Source: Phaeacidiphilus oryzae TH49 (lineage in GTDB: Bacteria; Actinomycetota; Actinomycetes; Streptomycetales; Streptomycetaceae). Taken from it: a stretch of 64,000 bases of DNA. Shown one piece after another: positions 1 through 8,012 of the stretch. The translations under genes and the position numbers were made by a program. Numbering within the stretch: the first letter of the stretch is position 1; each line of letters opens with the position of its first letter. The notes under the pieces were generated by a model, which ran no database searches, was not told the origin of the DNA, and saw nothing but the letters and a program-made list of their open reading frames with translations. Location of the stretch: NCBI RefSeq assembly GCF_000744815.1, contig NZ_JQMQ01000005.1:380055-444054 (forward strand), read 5' to 3'.

Positions 1-2
1 GA

Positions 3-80
3 CTGCTGCGGTTCGCCGCGTCGCAGGCCGCTTCGGTGCAGCGCAGCCGGGGCCGGGTGCTCGCCGAACGGCTCACCTGA
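3..80 (+). CDS. C-terminal end of an unidentified protein (truncated by window edge)
   Basis: An open frame enters from the left edge and ends with TGA at 78-80. It gives about 25 residues, ending in RGRVLAERLT. The gene is convergent with the hexosaminidase gene, whose stop lies only 7 bases further on. The tail is alanine- and arginine-rich with high third-position G+C, as expected for coding sequence here. It is too short to assign a family, and the whole call rests on an open frame plus tight convergent spacing. Confidence 0.45.
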   Translation: MLRFAASQAASVQRSRGRVLAERLT

Positions 81-87
81 TCCGGCG

Positions 88-1560
88 TCAGGCGGTCGGC
101 GGGTCCGGCGGGCGGTAGTGGACGCCGAGCCGGTCGAGCAGCGGCAGATGGGCGCTGAGCCGGCGGCGGAAGTCCGGGTGGTCGCGCTCGGCGCCGGACC
201 AGCCGACCTCGGCCACCGCCGCCAGCCTGGGGAAGGCCCGCCACTCCACCAGCTCCGGCGTGGGCAGGTACTCGCTCCAGAGATGGCCCTGGACGCCGAG
301 GACGGTCTCCGGCGGGCGATAGGCGTAGACCCTCTCCAGCGGGAGGGAGCTGAGGATGGCGAGGGGCTCCTCGGGGCCCTCGCCCTCCGCCCAGTCCAGG
401 TACAGGTGCTCGTACGGCGCGGCCACCACGTCGTGCCCGGCCCGCAGCCCCGCGTCGACGCGGGGCAGGCCCTGCCAGGCGAAGACGGCGGCGCCCGCCG
501 GGACGCCCCGCTCCAGCAGCTCGTCCCAGACGGCGGCGCGGCGGCCGCGCGCGGCCAGATGGCCGGCCAGCCGGGAGGCCCACCAGCCGACCAGCTCCCC
601 GGCCCCGCCCAGCCCCTCGGCCGCGATCCGCCGCCGGGCGTCCGCGCTGGCCTCCCACTCGTCGGTGGGCACCTCGTCCCCGCCGATGTGAACGTACTCG
701 AAGGGGAAGACGTCCGTCAGCTCGTCCAGCACGTCGCAGACGAAGTCCACCGCCGCGTCCGAGACGTTGAGGACATGGCGGGAGACGCCCCAGGCACGCC
801 GCACCGGCAGCCGCCGGTCCGGCCGGTTGCCCAGCCACGGGTACGAGGCGACGGCGGCCTGCATATGGCCGGGCGCGTCGATCTCCGGCATCACCCGCAC
901 CCCCCGCCGTCCCGCGTACCGCACCAGGTCGCGCAGCTCCTCCTGGGTGTAGAAGCCGCCGTGCGGGACGTCGTCGGTACGCCCCTGGTCGGCGTGGCCG
1001 AGGCTCGAACCGGCGCGGAAGCCGCCGACCTCGGTCAGCAGCGGGTACTTCCGCACCTCGAACCGCCAGCCCTGGTCGTCGGTGAGATGGAGATGGAGGG
1101 TGTTCAGCTTGTGCAGCGCCAGCAGGTCCACGTACCGGTAGAGGAAGGGCAGCGGATGGCACCAGCGGGCCACGTCGAGGAGCGAGCCGCGCCAGCCGAA
1201 CCGGGGCCGGTCGAGCACCTCCACGCAGGGCAGCCGCCCTTCTCCGGCGGCGAGTTGGCGCAGCGTCTGCACCGCCCAGCGCAGACCTGCCGGGGCGGCC
1301 GCGTGGGCCTCCACCCCGTCCTCGGTGACCTTCAGCCGATAGCCCTCGGCGCCGAGCGCCGGCTCGTCGACCAGCCGCAGCCGCAGCTGGTCGCCGCTGC
1401 CGGAGACGCCCAGCAGCTCGCGGGCGAGTCCGGCGGCGTCGGCCGCCTCGGCCGGGGCGCGGACGCCGGTCTCCGGGGTCAGGGCGAAGTGCCCGGGCCG
1501 GACCGTCAGCGACTCCGGCCTGGGGACCACCGCGGGCGTCGGAAGCGGTGCCGGGCTCAT
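88..1560 (-). CDS. Beta-N-acetylhexosaminidase, GH20, probably cytoplasmic
   Basis: This 490-residue glycoside hydrolase family 20 enzyme should release terminal GlcNAc (or GalNAc) from oligosaccharides by substrate-assisted catalysis. The N-terminal third (about residues 10-120) looks like the GH20b-type domain. The barrel follows and carries the family hallmark HIGGDE at residues 291-296, with D295/E296 as the catalytic pair. Trp-rich sugar-binding segments (WDELL, FAWQG, GHLWSEY) follow. No signal peptide or membrane anchor is visible, so it should act inside the cell on imported oligomers. The ATG start overlaps the stop of the upstream permease gene as ATGA, implying translational coupling as last gene of a ROK-SBP-permease-permease-hexosaminidase operon. 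A longer in-frame extension upstream lies wholly inside the permease gene and was not used. Confidence 0.93.
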   Translation of the reverse strand: MSPAPLPTPAVVPRPESLTVRPGHFALTPETGVRAPAEAADAAGLARELLGVSGSGDQLRLRLVDEPALGAEGYRLKVTEDGVEAHAAAPAGLRWAVQTLRQLAAGEGRLPCVEVLDRPRFGWRGSLLDVARWCHPLPFLYRYVDLLALHKLNTLHLHLTDDQGWRFEVRKYPLLTEVGGFRAGSSLGHADQGRTDDVPHGGFYTQEELRDLVRYAGRRGVRVMPEIDAPGHMQAAVASYPWLGNRPDRRLPVRRAWGVSRHVLNVSDAAVDFVCDVLDELTDVFPFEYVHIGGDEVPTDEWEASADARRRIAAEGLGGAGELVGWWASRLAGHLAARGRRAAVWDELLERGVPAGAAVFAWQGLPRVDAGLRAGHDVVAAPYEHLYLDWAEGEGPEEPLAILSSLPLERVYAYRPPETVLGVQGHLWSEYLPTPELVEWRAFPRLAAVAEVGWSGAERDHPDFRRRLSAHLPLLDRLGVHYRPPDPPTA

Positions 1561-2456
1561 CCCTTCAGCCCTCCGAAGGACACGCCGCTGATGATCTTCT
1601 TTGAGGCCACCGCGAAGACCGCGAGGATCGGCACGATGGAGATCATCACCCCCACGTACTGGGCGCCGTAGTCGGTGTTGAACTGCCCCTGCGTCAGCTC
1701 CACCATCACCGGGAGCGTCTGCTTGGAGTCGTCGAAGATCAGGATCAGCGGCAGCAGGAAGCTGTTCCACGCGCTGATGAAGACGAACACCCCCAGGGTG
1801 GCCACCCCCGGGCCGAGCATCGGCAGCACGATCCGGTGGAAGATGGTCAACTCCCGCGCCCCGTCCACCCGGGCGGCCGCGAGGATCTCCACCGGGATCA
1901 GGGTGTCGCACATCTGCTTCATGAAGAAGATGCCGAAGGCGTTGGCCATCGCCGGCAGGATCAGCGGCCAGTAGGTGTTGAGGAGGTGGAGCGACATCGT
2001 GAGCTTGAACATCCCCACGATCTCCAGCTCACCCGGCACCATCATCGAGGCCACCACCACCCCGAAGAGGATGTTCTGGCCGCGGAACCGGTGCCGCGAG
2101 AACGCGTAGCCGCCCAGCGCGGAGAAGTACAGCGTCAGGGCCGTGGTCAGGACGGCGACGATGACGCTGTGGGCGAAGCCCTGCCAGATGTTGATGAAGG
2201 ACATCAACCGGTGGTAGTTGGAGGCCAGGTCACCGCCCGGGACCAGGGTGAACTTCGAGGCGATGAAGAGGCTGCTGTGGGTGGCGTCGACCAGCATCCC
2301 GTAGAACGGGATCAGGCAGCCCACGGCCACCACCAGCAGCAGCAGATAGACGAGGAAGCGCGAGACCAGGCGCCTCGCCCGGCGCTCCCGGGGCCAGTCG
2401 TCCCCGGGCCGGTGCTGCTCCGGCCGTCGCGCGCTCGGCAGCGAGGTGGTCGTCAT
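1557..2456 (-). CDS. Carbohydrate ABC transporter permease (MalG/LacG type)
   Basis: This 299-residue inner-membrane subunit has about six hydrophobic segments. It carries the cytoplasmic EAA loop characteristic of binding-protein-dependent importers (EILAAARVDGARELTIFHRIVLP-like region near residues 195-215), which contacts the ATPase. The short N-terminal tail (to about residue 30) is charged and the first membrane segment starts near residue 33. It is 28 bases downstream of the partner permease gene and overlaps the hexosaminidase start by four bases. No ATP-binding gene is present in the locus. In Streptomyces such CUT1-type importers commonly share the MsiK ATPase, so the same is inferred here. 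Confidence 0.93.
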   Translation of the reverse strand: MTTTSLPSARRPEQHRPGDDWPRERRARRLVSRFLVYLLLLVVAVGCLIPFYGMLVDATHSSLFIASKFTLVPGGDLASNYHRLMSFINIWQGFAHSVIVAVLTTALTLYFSALGGYAFSRHRFRGQNILFGVVVASMMVPGELEIVGMFKLTMSLHLLNTYWPLILPAMANAFGIFFMKQMCDTLIPVEILAAARVDGARELTIFHRIVLPMLGPGVATLGVFVFISAWNSFLLPLILIFDDSKQTLPVMVELTQGQFNTDYGAQYVGVMISIVPILAVFAVASKKIISGVSFGGLKG

Positions 2457-2484
2457 CGTGCGGCCTTCCTTCCGTCCTGGGTCC

Positions 2485-3501
2485 TCATGCCGCCGTCGCC
2501 TCCCGATCGCGGGTCAACCGGAAGGAGACGGCGGAGAGGACGGCGATGATGACGAAGGTCGCCACCGCGATCGCCGCACCGTAGCCGTACTGGTTGTTGG
2601 TGAACGCCTGCTTGTACAGGTAGGTGACCAGGGTCTGCAGGGAGTTGTCCGGTCCCGAGCCGACGCCGAGGGAGAAGGGCACCGCGAAGATCTGCATGCC
2701 GCCGATCACCGAGGTGATCACGGTGAACACCAGCACCGGCCGGATCATCGGGAGTTTGACCCGCAGGGCGATCTGCCAGGCCGAGGCCCCGTCCACCTGT
2801 GCCGCGTCGATCAGCTCGTGCGGCACGGACTGCAGTCCGGCCATGTAGAGCAGCATGTTGTAGCCGAACCACTGCCAGCACATCACTCCGCCGACCAGTA
2901 TCTGCGCCAGCAGCGGATGCCCCAGCCAGTTGATCGGGTGCTGCACGATCCCCAGTGAGACCAGTACCCGGTTGATCGTCCCGGTCTGCCAGTTGAAGAG
3001 AAGGCTGACCAGTACCCCGATGCTGACCGGGGTCACGATGTTGGGGAAGAAGAAGACCGCCCGGAAGAACTGCTTTCCGCGGACGAACTTCTCGTTCAGC
3101 ACCAGCGCGAGCCCCAGCGAGAGGAACAGCTGGGGGACGATCGAGATCAGCCAGATGACGAAGGTGTTCCTGATCGCCCCGTAGAAGAACGGGTCGTGCA
3201 GCAGCCGGGTGTAGTTTCCGAGGCCGACGAATCTCGGCGACCCCACACCGTTCCACTGCGAGGCGCTCAGATAGAGCGACTGCAGGATCGGATAGAGGTA
3301 CCAGACCAGGAAACCGACGAAGAACGGCAGTACGAAGTAGTACCCGACCTTTCGGCTTCCTCCGAGGTAACTCACCCTTTTCGGCGGGGAATCCCGCCGG
3401 GACGCATGCGACGGCCGGCGCGCGGCGGCCGTACCGGGCGGCGTGGCCGTACCGGCCGGCGCGCCGGCGACTCCGCCGGGTCGGCTTTCCAACTGGGACA
3501 T
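2485..3501 (-). CDS. Carbohydrate ABC transporter permease (MalF/LacF type)
   Basis: This 338-residue integral membrane protein is the first permease of a CUT1 sugar importer. A Pro/Arg/Ala-rich cytoplasmic N-terminus of about 50 residues precedes the first membrane helix (YYFVLPFFVGFLVWYLYP). The EAA-type loop reads ELIDAAQVDGASAWQIA near residues 240-256. It lies 28 bases after the binding-protein gene and 28 bases before the second permease gene, in the usual SBP-permease-permease order. It would form the heterodimeric channel with the downstream permease. Confidence 0.93.
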   Translation of the reverse strand: MSQLESRPGGVAGAPAGTATPPGTAAARRPSHASRRDSPPKRVSYLGGSRKVGYYFVLPFFVGFLVWYLYPILQSLYLSASQWNGVGSPRFVGLGNYTRLLHDPFFYGAIRNTFVIWLISIVPQLFLSLGLALVLNEKFVRGKQFFRAVFFFPNIVTPVSIGVLVSLLFNWQTGTINRVLVSLGIVQHPINWLGHPLLAQILVGGVMCWQWFGYNMLLYMAGLQSVPHELIDAAQVDGASAWQIALRVKLPMIRPVLVFTVITSVIGGMQIFAVPFSLGVGSGPDNSLQTLVTYLYKQAFTNNQYGYGAAIAVATFVIIAVLSAVSFRLTRDREATAA

Positions 3502-3529
3502 CCTGTGCCCTCCGTTGCCCTGGAAGCGA

Positions 3530-4915
3530 TCAGAACTTGACGTCGGGAAGCTGGCTCCGCACCGCCGCCTTCAGACTGTCGAAGATCTGCGCGTTCGTCC
3601 GTCCGGCCCGCATCCCGTCGCTCACCGCCGTGTTGAACAGCGCCTCCACCGATTCCGAGTCCGGATTCGCCGGGCGGGGCGGAATCGCCAGCGCGATGGG
3701 CTCGTAGACGTCCAGGATCGGCTGGCCACCGAAGAGCGCGGGCTTGTACGTGGAGCGGTTCTGCTCGAACACCGACTTGAGCCCCGGCATGTTCTGGGTC
3801 TGCTGCAGGTTGTAGTTCTGCCATTCCGCCCCGGCCAGGAACTCCAGGTACTTGTAGGCGAGCTTCTTGCGCGGCGAGTTCTTGTACACGAACGTGTAGC
3901 GGCCGCCCTCGTACTCGGGCGACGGGCCCTTCGCGAGACCCCAGTCGTCTCCGGTGGCGTGCGGGTCGATGTTCGAGGACGCGGCCCAGGACGGCCAGCC
4001 GAACATCACCACGGAGGCGTTGTTCCAGGCGGCCCCCCAAGGCGCCGAGAACGCCTCCAGCTTGGCGTCCAGCCCCTCGTCGTAGACGGTCCTGGCGATG
4101 TCCAGGATCTGGTTCCAGCGCGGGTCGACGGTGAACTTCTTGTCGGTCACCCAGGGGTCCATCTGGTGCCGGGCGTCCTGCACGATGATCGCGTAGTCCG
4201 CGATCAGGTGGACCTTGCCGCCGCCGGCCTTCTTCACCTCGCGGCCGAGGGTGACGACGTCGGACCACTGGGTGAGCTGGGCGCTGAGCTGTTCCGGGGT
4301 GTCTATGCCGAGGTACTTCTTCGCCAGGCTGCGCCGGTAGAGGAAGCCGGCCGGGGAGGAGTTGTCGGTGACCCCGCGCAGCCGGCCCCGGCTGTCCCGG
4401 CCCAGTGCCGACACATACGGCACATAGTCCTTGACCAGGTTCTCCGCGCCGTAGGAGGTGAGGTCCTCGGGGAAGTCGTCGATGTACTTGCCGAGGTAGT
4501 CGGCGTCCATGTCGAACAGGTCCGGCGGGTTCTGGTTCGCCCCCAGCACCAGCTGGAGCTTGGTCTCGTAGTTGTCGCCGGGGAACACCTGCATGTCGAT
4601 CTTGATGTCGGGGTTGCTCTTCATGAACCGCCCGGCCGCCAGTTTCGCCTGGTCGAAGTAGGTCCAGGCGACCAGCGTCCCGCTGCCGGAGGAGCCGCTG
4701 CCGCCGCTGCCACTGCTGCTCGACGTGAACTCGGCACAGGCGCCGAGCAGCGGGACGGCGGCGGTGAACCCGCCCGCGGCGGCGCCCATCCGCAGCAGGC
4801 GGCGGCGGGAGAGGGCGCCGGATCTGCCGGCGGTGCCGAGGTCCGGGCGGGCGGCCGGGCCGTCCTGGTCGGTGCGGCCGCCGTGCGCGGCTGGGTTGTC
4901 CTGGTGGCGCTGCAT
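3530..4915 (-). CDS. Extracellular sugar-binding lipoprotein (ABC transporter, family 1), Tat-type leader
   Basis: This 461-residue solute-binding protein delivers the oligosaccharide to the two permeases encoded downstream. The long N-region contains a twin-arginine motif, SRRRLLRMG at residues 36-44. A short hydrophobic stretch and a lipobox PLLGAC follow, with Cys60 as the predicted lipidated residue, so it is probably Tat-exported and membrane-anchored. A Ser/Gly linker (about residues 64-76) precedes the mature binding domain. It begins 24 bases after the ROK regulator gene, consistent with one operon. The ligand cannot be read from the sequence. The neighbouring GH20 hexosaminidase and GlcNAc-type kinase point to chito- or chitosan-oligosaccharides. 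Confidence 0.92.
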   Translation of the reverse strand: MQRHQDNPAAHGGRTDQDGPAARPDLGTAGRSGALSRRRLLRMGAAAGGFTAAVPLLGACAEFTSSSSGSGGSGSSGSGTLVAWTYFDQAKLAAGRFMKSNPDIKIDMQVFPGDNYETKLQLVLGANQNPPDLFDMDADYLGKYIDDFPEDLTSYGAENLVKDYVPYVSALGRDSRGRLRGVTDNSSPAGFLYRRSLAKKYLGIDTPEQLSAQLTQWSDVVTLGREVKKAGGGKVHLIADYAIIVQDARHQMDPWVTDKKFTVDPRWNQILDIARTVYDEGLDAKLEAFSAPWGAAWNNASVVMFGWPSWAASSNIDPHATGDDWGLAKGPSPEYEGGRYTFVYKNSPRKKLAYKYLEFLAGAEWQNYNLQQTQNMPGLKSVFEQNRSTYKPALFGGQPILDVYEPIALAIPPRPANPDSESVEALFNTAVSDGMRAGRTNAQIFDSLKAAVRSQLPDVKF

Positions 4916-4939
4916 CGGGCACTCCTTGGTTGGTGTGGT

Positions 4940-6151
4940 TCAGCTGTAGACGGCCTGGCGCTGCTTGCGCTGCTGCTCGTACCGGCGTTCCGTGGCCGGC
5001 AGTGACCGGTGGAAGACCAGGGTGGCCGCACCGATCGCGTTCGCCTCCTCTCCCAGGTCCGAGACGGTCACCCTGGTGGCGGTGATATGCCGCCGCAGTA
5101 CCCGGCGGCCGACCGCGTCCCGGAGCGCCGGCAGGAAGACCGGCGCCACCGCCGCGAAGTGGTGGCCGCCCATCACGACCTCGTCCACGTCGAACAGGTT
5201 CACCACCGAGACCAGCGCATTGCCGAGCAGTGCGGCGGCCCGGTCGACGACGGCGGCGACGGGTTCGGAGCGGAGGCGGTCCGCCATCACCTCCGCCAGG
5301 GTTTCGTAGCGGCCCCACTCCCGGGCCGCGTCGAGGACCGCCTGCACCGAGGCCTCCGCCTCCAGGCAGCCCCTGGCCCCGCAGTGGCAGAGCCGGCCGC
5401 CGGGTTCGACCACGACATGGCCGATCTCGACGGCGTTCCCGGTGGTCCCGCCGTACAGCGCGTCCTTGAGGACGAGCCCGCCGCCGATCCCCATCCCCCA
5501 GTAGCAGTAGACGAACGAGGCGCGGTGCCGGCGCCGCCGCCACTGCACCCCGAGGGCGGCGGCGCTGGCGCTGTTGTCCACCAGCACCGGCAGATCCACC
5601 GTGGACGCCAGGGCCTGCGGGATGTTCACCCGGTCCCAGCCGGGGAAGTTCGGCGGGGACACCACGGTGCCCTCGGGCATCCGCAGCGGGCCGGGCGCGG
5701 CCACCCCGATCCCGGCCGTCCGGTTCCGCTGGGCCGCCCACTCCGGTTCCACCAGCACCGCCGCGACCTCCTCCCCGATCCGCGCCAGGGTCACCTCCGG
5801 GGCCTCCCCCACCGGCAGCGCGGTGGACGTACTCCAGCGGACCTCGCCGGTCAGGTCGAGCAGCACGCCGGTCAGCGCGTCCCGCTCCAGGCCGAAGCCG
5901 AAGGCCCAGGCGCCGTCCCGGCGGATCCGGAAGCCGGTGGGCGGCTTGCCCGGCCTGGCCGGCCGGTCCAGCTCGACGGCCTCGATCAGGTCGTCGTCGG
6001 TGAGGGACTGGATGATGTCCCCCACCGCCTGCACGGAGAGCCCGCAGCGCTCGGCGAGCACGGGGCGGGTCACCGGCCCCTCGGCTCGTACGAGTTGGAG
6101 GATCAGCCGTTCATGGGCAAGGCGCAGCCGCAGCTGAGGAACCGAAACCAA
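4940..6151 (-). CDS. ROK-family transcriptional regulator (NagC/CsnR-like)
   Basis: This 403-residue regulator has an N-terminal winged helix (about residues 5-75, with the recognition region RPVLAERCGLSVQAVGDIIQSL). A ROK sugar-kinase-like domain follows. The ROK zinc/CxCG signature appears as GHVVVEPGGRLCHCGARGCLEAEAS, and GIGVAAPGPL and the Gly-rich GIGGGLVL segment match the sugar/phosphate region. The TTG start was chosen because AAGGGG sits five bases upstream and the protein then begins directly at the helix-turn-helix. A longer frame reaching further upstream has no family sequence. It heads the transporter operon, so it is probably an autoregulator that releases DNA on binding an imported amino sugar. 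The order ROK, SBP, two permeases, hydrolase resembles the csnR-K chitosan-oligosaccharide locus described in S. coelicolor. Confidence 0.9.
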   Translation of the reverse strand: MVSVPQLRLRLAHERLILQLVRAEGPVTRPVLAERCGLSVQAVGDIIQSLTDDDLIEAVELDRPARPGKPPTGFRIRRDGAWAFGFGLERDALTGVLLDLTGEVRWSTSTALPVGEAPEVTLARIGEEVAAVLVEPEWAAQRNRTAGIGVAAPGPLRMPEGTVVSPPNFPGWDRVNIPQALASTVDLPVLVDNSASAAALGVQWRRRRHRASFVYCYWGMGIGGGLVLKDALYGGTTGNAVEIGHVVVEPGGRLCHCGARGCLEAEASVQAVLDAAREWGRYETLAEVMADRLRSEPVAAVVDRAAALLGNALVSVVNLFDVDEVVMGGHHFAAVAPVFLPALRDAVGRRVLRRHITATRVTVSDLGEEANAIGAATLVFHRSLPATERRYEQQRKQRQAVYS

Positions 6152-6561
6152 GTCATCCCCTTGGGTTCGCCGGTGGACCGGCGGTGACGTCCGGGGTGCG
6201 GCTGGGCGCACCCCGTTGAGCCGACCCTCGGTGGCGACGGGGTCCGCGGTGGCGGGTGGCCGGTCCGGTGGGACAGCGGCCCGGGAGGCCTCAGCGCGCC
6301 GGGGCTCCCCTGCGGGACTCCGGCCGGCCGAGCGGCGCTCCGTGATTAGTTCATCAAGTGGCAGTACGTATACACCGGGGCCGGGGTGCTCACAAGGGCT
6401 CGGGCCCGGCCCGTACCGAACCGCCACGCGTTCACGGCCTCGGCCTCGGTCGACCGCACCGGTGAATCCGCAGGTGAGGCCCCTCTCGGAGAGGTGACCC
6501 GGCCATGGTGGCGGGAACCGGGCCGCCTTGGTGAGAAGAGCGGAACCCGAGCGCAGACCCC

Positions 6562-6618
6562 TTGACGAGCCCGCCGCGGGCCGCATACCGTGCGGCGCAT
6601 TGTGGTAACGATGCCACA
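6562..6618 (+). promoter_or_regulatory. Candidate promoter and ROK operator for the GH4-kinase operon
   Basis: A TTGACG hexamer (6562-6567), a 16-base spacer and CATACC (6584-6589) form a sigma-70-like promoter. Just downstream is an imperfect 18-bp inverted repeat, TGTGGTAACGATGCCACA at 6601-6618, with the symmetric skeleton TGTGG-n-A-n-CG-n-T-n-CCACA. Its place over the start of transcription fits a repressor site. The divergent ROK regulator is the obvious candidate. The remainder of the 601-base divergent gap (6152-6752) holds no credible gene. A less symmetric GTATACGTAC-containing patch lies at 6364-6373, on the ROK-operon side. Confidence 0.5.
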
Positions 6619-6752
6619 TGGTTTTCCTCCGGGCGGCGGATCCGGTCGAAGGGCGCAGTGCCGGAGGGCGTGGCCGACAGTGGCGGTCGGTCGCCCCTCG
6701 GGCCCGCACTCCTGGCCGGCCCGCCGAAGACCCCACCCCTGAAGGGCAGGCA

Positions 6753-8012
6753 ATGAAGCTCACCATCGTCGGCGCGGGTTCGACCTACACCCCGGAGATC
6801 GTCGACGGACTCGTGCGGATGCCGGAGCGCCTCGGCGTGACCGAGCTCGCGCTGCACGACGTCAGCACCGAGCGGCTGGACCTCCTGGCCGCGATGACCC
6901 GCAGGATGCTCGCGGCGGGCGGCCATCCGGCCGCGGTCACCACCCACACCGATCTCGCCCCGGCCGCCGAGGGCGCCGAGTTCGTCCTGGTCCAGCTGCG
7001 GGTCGGCGGCCAGCCGGCCCGGTTGCAGGACGAGACGCTGCCGCTGCGCTGCGACTGCCTGGGGCAGGAGACCACCGGGGCCGGGGGCCTGGCCAAGGCG
7101 CTGCGCACGGTCCCGGTGATGCTGGACGTGGTGAAGCAGGTCCGCGCGGCCAACCCCACCGCCTGGGTGGTGGACTTCACCAACCCGGTCGGTATCGTGA
7201 CCCGCGCCCTCCTCCAGGCCGGCCATGAACGGGTGGTCGGCCTCTGCAGTGCCGCGGCCGTGTTCCAGCGGCACTTCGCCGGGATCCTCGGTGTGGAGCC
7301 GGACCGGATCGCCCTCGACCACGTCGGCCTGAACCATCTGACCTGGGAGCGCCGGGTGCTGCTGGACGGCGAGGACGTCCTCCCCCGGCTGCTCGACGAG
7401 GAGGCCGACCGGGTGGCGCCGGCCACCGGCCTGCCCGCCCAGCTGGTCCGGCGCCTCGGCACCGTCCCCTCCTACTACCTCCACTACTACTACGCCCACG
7501 ACGAGGTGGTGGCGACACAGCAGGAGCAGGGCGTCCGGGCCCAGGAGGTGATGGAGATCGAGCGGGAACTGCTCGCCCAGTACGCCGACGAGCGGGTGAC
7601 CGGCAAGCCCGAGCTGCTCTCCCGGCGCGGCGGCGCCTCCTACTCCGAGGCCGCACTGGACCTGATGGCCTCACTGCACGCGGGTGACGGCCGGACCCAC
7701 ATCCTCAACGTCCGCAACGGGCGGACGCTCCCCTTCCTCCCCGAGGACTCCGTCATCGAGGTGCCGGCCACCGTCACCCGGGAGGAGGTGGTGCCGCTCG
7801 CCGCAGAGCCGGTGGAACCGCTGCTCGCCGGGCTCATCGCGCATGTCACCGGCTATGAGCGGCTGGCTCTGGAGGCCGCCGTCCACGGCGGCCGGGACCG
7901 CGTCTTCCGGGCCCTGCTGGCGCACCCGCTGATCGGCCAGCACGCGGTCGCCGACCGCCTGACCGACCTGCTGCTGGCCGCCAACCGCGCGTACCTGCCC
8001 TGGGCCGGCTGA
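6753..8012 (+). CDS. GH4 glycosidase (6-phospho-beta-glucosidase-like), NAD-dependent
   Basis: This 419-residue family 4 glycoside hydrolase would use NAD and a divalent metal in an oxidation-elimination mechanism. The N-terminal dinucleotide motif is immediate (MKLTIVGAGSTYTPE, G7-x-G9-S10). The family sequences GQETTGAGGLAKALRTVP and DFTNPVGIVTRALL follow, with NH in the VGLNHLTW segment. GAAGGG six bases upstream supports the ATG; a longer open frame upstream runs through the operator and was rejected. The stop and the next start overlap as TGATG, coupling it to the kinase. Family members act on 6-phospho-beta-glycosides. Whether this one handles a phosphorylated GlcNAc/GlcN dimer is inference from context. 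Confidence 0.9.
   Translation: MKLTIVGAGSTYTPEIVDGLVRMPERLGVTELALHDVSTERLDLLAAMTRRMLAAGGHPAAVTTHTDLAPAAEGAEFVLVQLRVGGQPARLQDETLPLRCDCLGQETTGAGGLAKALRTVPVMLDVVKQVRAANPTAWVVDFTNPVGIVTRALLQAGHERVVGLCSAAAVFQRHFAGILGVEPDRIALDHVGLNHLTWERRVLLDGEDVLPRLLDEEADRVAPATGLPAQLVRRLGTVPSYYLHYYYAHDEVVATQQEQGVRAQEVMEIERELLAQYADERVTGKPELLSRRGGASYSEAALDLMASLHAGDGRTHILNVRNGRTLPFLPEDSVIEVPATVTREEVVPLAAEPVEPLLAGLIAHVTGYERLALEAAVHGGRDRVFRALLAHPLIGQHAVADRLTDLLLAANRAYLPWAG

Noticed and set aside
118-1671. Long plus-strand open frame opposite the hexosaminidase gene
   Set aside because: Shadow frame of high-G+C coding DNA. It has no recognisable domain, while the minus strand has the complete GH20 protein.
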